Source: Novispirillum itersonii subsp. itersonii ATCC 12639
GTDB taxonomy: Bacteria; Pseudomonadota; Alphaproteobacteria; Rhodospirillales; Rhodospirillaceae
Direction: 5' to 3'
DNA: 64,000 nt
Assembly: GCF_000381985.1 (NCBI RefSeq)
Contig: NZ_KB907337.1
Span: 199,697 to 263,696, forward strand
The notes beneath the pieces are model-generated. The model was not told the origin of the DNA and did not search any database. It saw only the letters and a program-made list of their open reading frames with translations. A program made the translations under genes and the position numbers. Shown here in pieces: positions 18,572 to 24,980 of this stretch. The stretch's first letter is position 1; each line of letters begins with the position of its first letter.

Positions 18572-18960
18572 CAGGGCTGTTCCTTCCCGGGGCTGGCGGC
18601 GGGGTCTGCGGCGTGGCGTCGCCGCAGCAGGTGCATCGGCAGGGCGGTCAGAATCAGCCCGGCGGTGGTGCTAAGGATGATGCCGACCGCAATCGCAGCC
18701 CAGTCCGCGGCGATCAGGTCAAAATGCAGCATCACGCCGACCCCGGCGGGTACGAACAGCAGCGAGATGTTTGCCAGCATACCGTCGGCGGTGCGGGCCA
18801 GCGCATCGGGGATCCGCCCCAGCAGACAGAACCCGGCAAACAGCAGCACCATGCCGCAGACCGGGCCGGGGACCGGCAGGTGCAGCAGCCGTACCAGAAC
18901 TTCACCGGCCAGCTGGCACAGCAGCAGCACCGTCAGGGATTGCAGCATGATGAAGACCAT
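18571..18960 (-). CDS. lrgA: LrgA/CidA-family holin-like protein
   Basis: This 129-aa protein has four hydrophobic helices and the CidA/LrgA pattern near the N-terminus (LPVPGPVCGMVLLFAGF), followed by a helix with FVPAGVGVMLHFD. It is the usual partner of LrgB, and its stop codon overlaps the lrgB start by one base. Two starts are possible (18960 and 18948); neither has a clear ribosome site, and the first is used. The 176 bp upstream separates it from the divergent glutaminase gene and must contain both promoters. Confidence 0.85.
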   Translation of the reverse strand: MVFIMLQSLTVLLLCQLAGEVLVRLLHLPVPGPVCGMVLLFAGFCLLGRIPDALARTADGMLANISLLFVPAGVGVMLHFDLIAADWAAIAVGIILSTTAGLILTALPMHLLRRRHAADPAASPGKEQP

Positions 18961-19136
18961 CCGGAAAGCAGGGCTGAAAGACGCCGGAAAGGGACGGGCG
19001 GACCGCTTGTTGCCGTTGCGGCAGTCTGAGGGCGCGAGTATTCTCCCCGCCCTTGCGGAATGTCCAGCGTGTTTTGTGAACAGCCCCGGCGGGTGTTCTC
19101 AAACAACGCCGGTCAGGATGGCCCCGCTGATGCCGG

Positions 19137-20072
19137 ATGACCCCGATCATGTCTTATGACTATCAGTCTTTGCTGGACCGTGTTCATGCCACCGTGGCGG
19201 CGCAGCCGATCCGGGGGAAAGTCGCGGACTATATTCCGGCTTTGGCCCGGGTGGATGGCCGCCGCTTCGGTCTGGCTCTGGCCCTGACCGACGGGCGGGT
19301 CTTCTCTGCCGGAGAGGCGGATGAGCCGTTTTCGATCCAGAGCATGTCAAAGCTGTTCACGCTGGTGATGGCGCAGCGGCTGTATGGCGACGATCTGTGG
19401 CAGCGCGTGGGGCGGGAGCCCTCTGGAACGGCCTTTAACTCTCTGGTCCAGCTGGAGCATGAGGATGGCTTTCCCCGCAATCCGTTTATCAACGCCGGGG
19501 CGCTGGCGGTCACCAACGCGCTGGTGTCGCGCTATGCCCAGCCGGAGCGGGCGATTCTGGATTTTCTGGCGTCGCTGTGCGGACGGAAGAAAATTTTCAT
19601 TGATGAGGATGTGGCGCGGTCAGAAGAGCAGCACGGCGACCGCAACCGGGCCATTGCCTATTTTCTGAAGGCACACGACCGGTTTGAAAACGATGTGGCG
19701 GAGGTGACGCGCACGTATTTCCGCCAGTGTGCGATTCCGCTGACCTGCCGGGAACTGGCGCAGGCGGCGCTTTTTCTTGCCAATAACGGCACCACGCTGG
19801 ACGGGGCGCGGGTCCTCAGCCCGGTGCAGACCCGTCAGACACTGGCTGTCATGCTGACCTGCGGCCTGTACGATGGGGTGGGGGACTTTGTGTTCCGTGT
19901 CGGGCTGCCGGCCAAAAGCGGGGTCGGGGGCGGCATCATCGCCATTCTTCCGGGGGTGGGAAGCCTGTGCGTGTGGTCCCCGCCGCTGGACGCACGGGGC
20001 AACTCGGCCAGAGGGATTGATGCACTGGAGCTGATCGCCGCCGATCTGGCGGTGGTGCCCGGGGTACTGTAG
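19137..20072 (+). CDS. glsA: Glutaminase
   Basis: This 311-aa cytoplasmic enzyme of the serine-dependent beta-lactamase-like glutaminase family hydrolyses glutamine to glutamate and ammonia. The SxxK catalytic motif is visible (SIQSMSKLFTL, Ser69 and Lys72), with the family segments NPFINAGALAVTNAL, GLYDGVGDFVFRVGLPAKSGVGGG near the C-terminus and normal full length. Two nearby starts (19137 and 19149) give proteins differing by four residues; the first is kept. The gene is monocistronic, divergent from lrgAB and convergent with an unknown membrane protein gene. Confidence 0.93.
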   Translation: MTPIMSYDYQSLLDRVHATVAAQPIRGKVADYIPALARVDGRRFGLALALTDGRVFSAGEADEPFSIQSMSKLFTLVMAQRLYGDDLWQRVGREPSGTAFNSLVQLEHEDGFPRNPFINAGALAVTNALVSRYAQPERAILDFLASLCGRKKIFIDEDVARSEEQHGDRNRAIAYFLKAHDRFENDVAEVTRTYFRQCAIPLTCRELAQAALFLANNGTTLDGARVLSPVQTRQTLAVMLTCGLYDGVGDFVFRVGLPAKSGVGGGIIAILPGVGSLCVWSPPLDARGNSARGIDALELIAADLAVVPGVL

Positions 20073-20086
20073 GCCTGTTGGGGGGA

Positions 20087-20629
20087 TCAGGGGGCTTCCG
20101 TCGCCTGAACGCACACCCCTTCGACCGTAAAGTCATCGGGGTTGTTCAGCGGATCATCGCCGACCAGCACGCCAAGGGCGCGGAAGGCGCGGGGGACATC
20201 CGGGCTGAACTCTTCATCATCACCGTCGATCACCACCACCAGATCCGGCGGACTGTCGGTGCGGGCCGCCGGAAAGGTGAAGGTCAGCGTGTCATCCTCG
20301 GCAATGGAAACCTGTCCCTTCCGGCGCTCCTGCCCGGCCAGATAGCTGCCGTGCAGGTGGTCGCCGCTGTCGGTCACCCGGAAGCGCTGGCTGCCGGAGG
20401 ATGGGGCGGCCGTGGCATCCCAGCTGCATTCAAAGCTACGGGGTTTGACCGCCGGATCAGACAGCGGCCCAAGCAGATAAACGCCGCCGCTGGCCACCAT
20501 GCCGGCCATCAGCAGCGGGATCAGGGGCCCCTGACGCCGCCATAAGACAACACCGCCAGCCCCGGCGGCCAGCGCCAGAACGGTCAGGGCGGGCACGAGC
20601 AGGCCCGATGGAATCATGGTAGCGGTCAC
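20087..20629 (-). CDS. Unknown membrane-anchored protein
   Basis: I do not recognise this 180-aa protein. Two hydrophobic helices at the N-terminus (about 8-28 and 36-54) are followed by a polar, acidic domain of about 120 residues that begins SFECSWDATAAP. It contains strands with DSGDHLHGSYL and a DGDDEEFSPDVPRAF loop, which resembles a small beta-rich extracytoplasmic domain. The frame begins with GTG at 20629; an ATG at 20617 is an equal candidate. It is convergent with glutaminase (14 nt apart), has codon use like its neighbours and no close partner gene. Confidence 0.6.
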   Translation of the reverse strand: MTATMIPSGLLVPALTVLALAAGAGGVVLWRRQGPLIPLLMAGMVASGGVYLLGPLSDPAVKPRSFECSWDATAAPSSGSQRFRVTDSGDHLHGSYLAGQERRKGQVSIAEDDTLTFTFPAARTDSPPDLVVVIDGDDEEFSPDVPRAFRALGVLVGDDPLNNPDDFTVEGVCVQATEAP

Positions 20630-20830
20630 GGTCGGCTCAACTCCCCCGGAATGGGCCGTCAGAAAATGGCAGCTGCAATGCGCAGGCCTGAAACTACGTC
20701 ATATTTCCTGCATAAACCCCATGTCAGGCGGGGGCAACAGGGAAGTGACCGCCTTAATCGTTTCGGCCAGAACAAAATGTGATGTTTTGGGCAAAAAGCG
20801 ATTGGCAAATGCAGCCTGAAGCTGAAAAAC

Positions 20831-20857
20831 AAAAAAGCCGCCGCCAGAGGCGACAGC
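20831..20857 (-). terminator. Terminator of the tRNA-Cys/tRNA-Asn unit
   Basis: A 9-bp stem (GCCGCCGCC / GGCGACAGC, two G-U pairs on the minus strand) with a 3-nt loop is followed, leftward, by six U residues. It lies 38 nt after tRNA-Asn. Confidence 0.8.
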
Positions 20858-20894
20858 TTCAGCTATTCCGTCCCGGAAGGACGCTGCTACATGA

Positions 20895-20969
20895 TGGCTC
20901 CGGCGGTAGGATTCGAACCTACGACAACCCGATTAACAGTCGGGGGCTCTACCGCTGAGCTACGCCGGA
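20895..20969 (-). tRNA. tRNA-Asn (GTT)
   Basis: On the minus strand a 75-nt cloverleaf runs from TCCGGCG to CGCCGGA plus discriminator G and an encoded CCA. The D-arm has AGCTCAGCGGTAGAGC, the anticodon loop CTGTTAA gives GTT, and the T-loop is GTTCGAATC. It lies 20 nt downstream of tRNA-Cys and shares its promoter. Confidence 0.95.
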
Positions 20970-20989
20970 ATATCCATCAGTTTTCTCAG

Positions 20990-21063
20990 TGGAGGCCGGG
21001 ACCGGAATCGAACCGGTATACAAGGATTTGCAGTCCTCTGCATCACCACTCTGCCACCCGGCC
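20990..21063 (-). tRNA. tRNA-Cys (GCA)
   Basis: On the minus strand a 74-nt tRNA starts GGCCGGG and ends CCCGGCC, discriminator T and encoded CCA. The anticodon loop CTGCAAA gives GCA, and the T-loop is GGTTCGATTCC. It is the first gene of a two-tRNA unit. Confidence 0.95.
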
Positions 21064-21080
21064 TTGCGCTGAGGAGGCGG

Positions 21081-21109
21081 TTTATAACGGTGCCCCTCTG
21101 GCAGGTCAA
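21081..21109 (-). promoter_or_regulatory. Promoter of the tRNA-Cys/tRNA-Asn unit
   Basis: On the minus strand TTGACC and TATAAA are separated by exactly 17 bp, ending 18 nt before tRNA-Cys. This is a near-consensus housekeeping sigma factor promoter, as expected for stable RNA. Confidence 0.85.
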
Positions 21110-21203
21110 CAGCTTTTTTGTCGTTTTTTCAAAATCCTGCAAATGCCGGATTTTTCCATTGTTCTCCTTTGCCGCGTCACCCGGCGCGGGGAATGGATAG
21201 AGA

Positions 21204-21232
21204 TTGTCAAGGCCGGGGCGGGCGGGTATAAA
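21204..21232 (+). promoter_or_regulatory. Promoter for the PCMT-family gene
   Basis: TTGTCA and TATAAA are separated by 17 bp, giving a strong predicted housekeeping promoter about 195 nt upstream of the chosen start codon. The long leader is unexplained. Confidence 0.65.
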
Positions 21233-21427
21233 ACCGCACAAAGAGACCTGTCGCCGCAACGGGGCGTTTGGTGTCGCCTGTGTTAAAGTCTTCCGGTCGG
21301 TGTCGCAGGATGCAGGCCGGGGTATAAGGAAAGACGGCACGCAGGCGGTCCTGAAGGAAAGACCCTTCGCACCTGCCACCGTTACCGGCTCAACCCGATG
21401 ATAAAAGTGTTGCGAGAGGGGCCCCCC

Positions 21428-22078
21428 ATGGATTTCGCTGCTGCCCGTCACAATATGATGGAAGGTCAGATCCGCCCGAACGGCGTGACCGATACGGCTG
21501 TTCTTGCAGCGATGGCGGAAGTGCCGCGCGAAGATTATGTGCCGAAGGCCCTGCGCAGCATTGCCTACACCGATGATGATCTGTCGGTCGGCAATGGCCG
21601 GGGTGTGATGGAGGCCATGGTGCTGGCCCGCCTGCTGCAGGCCGCTGAGATCAACCCGGAAGATGTGGTGCTGGAAATTGCCACCGGCACCGGTTACGCC
21701 ACGGCGGTGCTGGCCAAGATTGCCAACACCGTTGTGTCGGTGGACAGCGACCCGGATTTCCGGGCGATGGCGATTTCCGCCGTCAGCAGCCACGGGCATG
21801 ACAACGCGGTTGTGGTCGCCGGTGAGCTGGAGGTCGGTTATCCGGCACAGGCACCGTATAATGTGATCTTCATCAATGGTTCGGTGGAAGTGGTGCCGCA
21901 GGCTCTGCTCGACCAGCTGGCCGACGGCGGCCGTCTGGTCGCGGTTGTCACCGGTGGCGGTCAGGGTGTTGCCACCCTGTATACCCGCACCGGCAGCAGC
22001 TTTGGCCATCGTAAGCTGTTTGACGCCAACATCCTGCCGCTGCCGGGCTTCCGCAAGCCGGTCGGTTTCGTGTTCTGA
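21428..22078 (+). CDS. Protein-L-isoaspartate O-methyltransferase family protein
   Basis: This 216-aa SAM-dependent methyltransferase has the PCMT-type N-terminus (MMEGQIRPNGVTD and VPREDYVPKALRSIAY) and SAM motif I (VLEIATGTGYATAVLAKI). The family repairs L-isoaspartyl residues in aged proteins, but this alphaproteobacterial subgroup lying ahead of tolC is divergent, and its substrate is not shown by sequence. The ATG at 21428 follows GAGAGGGG; the open frame extends 10 codons upstream. A terminator follows, so tolC has its own promoter even though the pair is conserved in gene order. Confidence 0.85.
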   Translation: MDFAAARHNMMEGQIRPNGVTDTAVLAAMAEVPREDYVPKALRSIAYTDDDLSVGNGRGVMEAMVLARLLQAAEINPEDVVLEIATGTGYATAVLAKIANTVVSVDSDPDFRAMAISAVSSHGHDNAVVVAGELEVGYPAQAPYNVIFINGSVEVVPQALLDQLADGGRLVAVVTGGGQGVATLYTRTGSSFGHRKLFDANILPLPGFRKPVGFVF

Positions 22079-22101
22079 TCCGTTCAGATCTGCGGTTTCT
22101 G

Positions 22102-22135
22102 AAAAACCCCTGCGTCTTCCGGCGCGGGGGTTTTT
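22102..22135 (+). terminator. Rho-independent terminator after the PCMT-family gene
   Basis: The stem AAAAACCCCTGCG / CGCGGGGGTTTTT (13 bp, one G-U) with an 8-nt loop ends in a run of five T. Confidence 0.9.
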
Positions 22136-22212
22136 CTGTTTGGGCGCCGTTTTGTGCCAATCCTCAACGCTGGCTGAAGGTTGCGGGAAAAAGCGTGCTG
22201 TTTTCTTCAGAG

Positions 22213-22259
22213 TTGACAAACTGAGATGTTGCCATCATTTTGAACTGAACGGTTCAGTT
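22213..22259 (+). promoter_or_regulatory. tolC promoter with TetR-type operator
   Basis: TTGACA (22213-22218) is followed 17 bp later by a weak -10 (CATTTT, 22236-22241). Immediately downstream, covering the start of transcription, is the perfect 17-nt palindrome AACTGAAC-G-GTTCAGTT (22243-22259). Such palindromes are typical of TetR/AcrR-family repressors of efflux genes. No tetR gene is adjacent, so a distant repressor is inferred. Confidence 0.6.
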
Positions 22260-22334
22260 TATCATTATGGGCGTTTTCAGCAACGGGGCGCCGGTTTCAC
22301 GGCTGAACGCGACGACACAGGATCTGACGACGAA

Positions 22335-23738
22335 ATGACGATGATGAAGCCCGTTTCACTGGCCGTTGCCGCCATTCTTCTGGCTGCCGGGGGGCTGGCC
22401 GGATCTGCCGCCGCCATGACCCTGCCGGAAGCCCTTGCTTCGGCCTATCTGAATAACCCGGAGCTTCAGGCTGAGCGGGCGCGGGTGCGCGGTGTTGACG
22501 AATCGGTTCCTCAGGCGCTGTCGGGCTGGCGTCCGACTGTCTCGGTCAACGGGTCCGTGGGCTATAACAACAGCACATCCAACCTGCGGGAAAAGCGGAC
22601 GCAGGACGCCCAGCCCCGTCAGGGATCGCTGACCGTGACCCAGCCGCTGTTTAACGGTTTCCGGACACTCAATCAGACAGAAGCAGCCGAAAATCAGGTT
22701 CTGGCCGCGCGGGAGCAGTTGCGCGTGCTGGAGCAGCGGCTGTTTTCCAGCGTTGCCGAGGCGTATCTGAATGTGGTCCGTGACCGGGCGGAAGTGGAGC
22801 TGAAGAGCAATAACGAGCTGGTGCTGCAACGCCAGCTTGCCGCCACCCGTGACCGGTTCCGGGTCGGGGAAATCACCCGGACGGACGTCAGTCAGGCAGA
22901 ATCGCGTCTTGCCGGGGCCACTGCCTCGCGCATTGCCGCAGAATCACAGCTCTCGACCAGCCGGGCGACTTTTGAGCGTCTGGTCGGTCTGCCGCCGGAG
23001 CAGCTGACGACCCCCGCCGCTGCGGAAGGCCTGCCGGGATCGTTGCAGGATGCCGTCGGGCTGGCGACCAGCGAGCAACCTGCGGTGCTGGCCGCCGAAT
23101 ATGCGGCGCGGGCGGCGGTGGAGACGGTGGATGCCGCCACCGGCGAACTGTTGCCGACGGTGGCCCTTCAGGGGACGGCCTTCCGCAACTTTGATGATTC
23201 GACCGATCAGTCCCGTTCCAACGGCTATCAGGTGGTGGCGACTGTGGCGGTGCCGCTGTATGAGGCCGGGGGGACCTATTCCCGTATCCGTGAGGCCAAG
23301 CATACGGCCGGGCAGCGCCGTCTGATCGTGGAGCAGACCCGCCAGCAGTCCCGCGAATCCGCCGTGCAGGCGTGGGAGCAGCTTCAGGCCAACCGGGCCC
23401 AGATCACCTCTCTGCAGGCGCAGGTCCGGGCGGCGGAGGTCGCGCTGGAAGGGGTCGAGCGGGAAGCACAGGTCGGGGCGCGTACGGTGCTTGATGTTCT
23501 GGATGCGGAGCAGGAACTGTTGGATGCCCGGGTCGGTCTGGTCCGGGCGCAGCGGAATGAGCGGGTCTCAACCTATGCGCTGCTGTCGGCGGTTGGCCGC
23601 CTGAATGCCCGCGACATGGCCCTGCCGGTGGAGCTGTATGACCCGGTCGCCCATTATGACGATGTGCGTGGCAGGTGGATCGGCTCTTCCGACGCGGCGG
23701 ATGAGGATGTGGGGCTGGCGCGTAAGCCGCTGCGCTGA
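22335..23738 (+). CDS. tolC: TolC-family outer membrane protein
   Basis: This 467-aa protein has a signal peptide (about 1-27, ending GSAAAM) followed by the two outer-membrane-efflux repeats: TQPLFNGFRTLNQT then long helices, and the second-half counterpart with VPLYEAGGTYSRIREAKH. The RVGEITRTDVSQAESRL and VGARTVLDVLDAEQELLDA segments are TolC hallmarks. It forms the trimeric outer membrane duct for drug efflux and type I secretion. The start at 22335 gives the signal peptide directly; the frame is open much further upstream but overlaps the methyltransferase gene. It is probably the general TolC, while the TolC at 8126 serves the local exporter. A TetR-type operator overlaps its promoter. 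Confidence 0.92.
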   Translation: MTMMKPVSLAVAAILLAAGGLAGSAAAMTLPEALASAYLNNPELQAERARVRGVDESVPQALSGWRPTVSVNGSVGYNNSTSNLREKRTQDAQPRQGSLTVTQPLFNGFRTLNQTEAAENQVLAAREQLRVLEQRLFSSVAEAYLNVVRDRAEVELKSNNELVLQRQLAATRDRFRVGEITRTDVSQAESRLAGATASRIAAESQLSTSRATFERLVGLPPEQLTTPAAAEGLPGSLQDAVGLATSEQPAVLAAEYAARAAVETVDAATGELLPTVALQGTAFRNFDDSTDQSRSNGYQVVATVAVPLYEAGGTYSRIREAKHTAGQRRLIVEQTRQQSRESAVQAWEQLQANRAQITSLQAQVRAAEVALEGVEREAQVGARTVLDVLDAEQELLDARVGLVRAQRNERVSTYALLSAVGRLNARDMALPVELYDPVAHYDDVRGRWIGSSDAADEDVGLARKPLR

Positions 23739-24081
23739 GGCGGTGGCATTGATCCGGCAGAGGGCCGGGATCGGAATGGGGGCCGGGACGGATAAACCGT
23801 TTCCGGCCCTGATTTTTCAGCCGGAACGGGGATGAGGAAAGCCGGATCTGGATATTCCCGCTGGCTGGACAGAACGACAGGGCTTTGCAACACTCGCGGC
23901 TACTGGTATGTGTGCGCAGTCGGCCCGGGGCAGGGGGCAATCTGATAATTCCGATGGAAATCGATTGTTCTTCTGTTGTTTGCAAAATGTTAAGGGTCGA
24001 TGTTGTATCACTGCATTAGGTTAATGTAGGTAAGGGGCGCCCGTGCCGCCCTGACAGGTCCGGCTGGGGGCGGAGTACGCC
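23739..24081. other. Intergenic region between tolC and popZ
   Basis: This 343-bp stretch holds the tolC terminator, then a markedly AT-richer segment (23930-24030) ahead of popZ. That segment contains a possible promoter (TTGCAA at 23980, TTGTAT at 24003, 17-bp spacing) and a short palindrome CATTA-GGT-TAATG (24014-24026). I see no gene. A full CtrA site (TTAA-N7-TTAA) was looked for and not found. Confidence 0.55.
23780..23817 (+). terminator. tolC terminator
   Basis: GGGCCGG (23780-23786) pairs with CCGGCCC (23803-23809), with further pairing (CGG / CCG) inside the loop, followed by TGATTTTT. Confidence 0.75.
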
Positions 24082-24735
24082 ATGGACGAGAAGAATCAGG
24101 AACCATCGATGGAGGACATCCTTGCCTCCATTCGTAAGATCCTGTCGGAGGATGAGGAAGAGCCTGCGGCCAAGGCCCCCGCGCCTGCGCCCAAGCCTGC
24201 CCCCATGCCCGAACCGGAGCCCGCGCCAAGCTGGGATATGACCCCGGAGCCTGAGCCCGAACCGGAGCCAGAGGTTTCCTGGGACGATGCTCTGCGGGCG
24301 CAGGAAATCGGCGGGCCCGACGAAGAGGATGAAGTCTTCGAGTTGACCGACTCGATGGTGGCTGAGGAAGAGGAGCCGCTGCTGCTGCAGCCTGTCGCTA
24401 CCCCCCAGCCTGTTGCAGAAGAAGTGGAAGACGAGTTGGAATCTATTTGGCGTCCCGAGCCCGCCCCTGCCTTGATGCCGGTGGCTGAGGATGCGGACCG
24501 TCTGGTATCTCCGCCGACCGAGGCAAAATCAGCCGCTGCCTTCTCTGAGCTGGCGCTGATCGCCCGTGAGCGGACCCTTGGTGTCGGTGCCAATCCCGGC
24601 CTGACGATTGAAGGTCTGGTGCGTGAGATGGTCCGTCCCCTGCTGACGGAGTGGCTGGATAACCACCTGCCGGATCTGGTGGAGCGTCTGGTGCGCAAGG
24701 AAATTGAGCGTCTGGTTTCGGGCAGCGATAAGTAA
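24082..24735 (+). CDS. popZ: PopZ-family polar organising protein (DUF2497)
   Basis: This 217-aa acidic protein begins with the conserved helix EPSMEDILASIRKILSEDEE. A long Pro/Glu/Asp/Ala-rich disordered linker follows (about 28-150), and it ends with the C-terminal oligomerisation helices (LVREMVRPLLTEWLDNHLP, then VERLVRKEIERLV). This matches Caulobacter PopZ in order and sequence pattern. PopZ self-assembles into a polar condensate that anchors ParB-parS and recruits cell-cycle factors. The start follows GGAG at good spacing. It lies between tolC and valS with its own terminator. The linker is full of PEPEPEP-type repeats, which may vary between strains. Confidence 0.9.
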   Translation: MDEKNQEPSMEDILASIRKILSEDEEEPAAKAPAPAPKPAPMPEPEPAPSWDMTPEPEPEPEPEVSWDDALRAQEIGGPDEEDEVFELTDSMVAEEEEPLLLQPVATPQPVAEEVEDELESIWRPEPAPALMPVAEDADRLVSPPTEAKSAAAFSELALIARERTLGVGANPGLTIEGLVREMVRPLLTEWLDNHLPDLVERLVRKEIERLVSGSDK

Positions 24736-24781
24736 GCTGTTCTTTCCGGTGGCACCGTCCGCCGGGCCGGATGACAGAGTG

Positions 24782-24819
24782 ATACCGCCGGGGCAGGGCT
24801 GCTCCGGCGGTATTGTTTT
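24782..24819 (+). terminator. popZ terminator
   Basis: A perfect 10-bp stem ATACCGCCGG / CCGGCGGTAT with a 12-nt loop is followed by TGTTTT. Confidence 0.85.
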
Positions 24820-24980
24820 GGGGGACCGGCTGCGGGAACAGAGATTTTTTCCTGTTTGCGGTTTGGTTTTTTGCCGCCGTTGGGTATTCTGCCGCCCCCA
24901 TCTGCCGCGAATCCGGCAAAGTCCGCTGTCGGCGCGGGTGGGTCGCCTTACTGTTTTAAAGTCTGTGGAAGTCAGGAATC

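Larger units (their letters stand above)
21064..21427. other. Divergent promoter region between tRNA-Cys and the PCMT-family gene
   Basis: This 364-bp gap carries a leftward consensus promoter for the tRNAs and a rightward one for the methyltransferase, each listed separately. The latter would give a leader of nearly 190 nt. That leader contains two copies of AAGGAAAGAC (21326-21335 and 21354-21363) and several TGTCGC repeats. No protein gene is supported. Confidence 0.65.

Noticed and set aside
20891-21286. 131-aa frame across the tRNA region (starting MMAPAVGFEPTT)
   Set aside because: It is read through the complements of tRNA-Asn and tRNA-Cys; this peptide pattern is a well-known artefact of tRNA genes.
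23739-24081. CtrA binding site upstream of popZ
   Set aside because: Two TTAA half-sites occur but not at the required 7-nt spacing.
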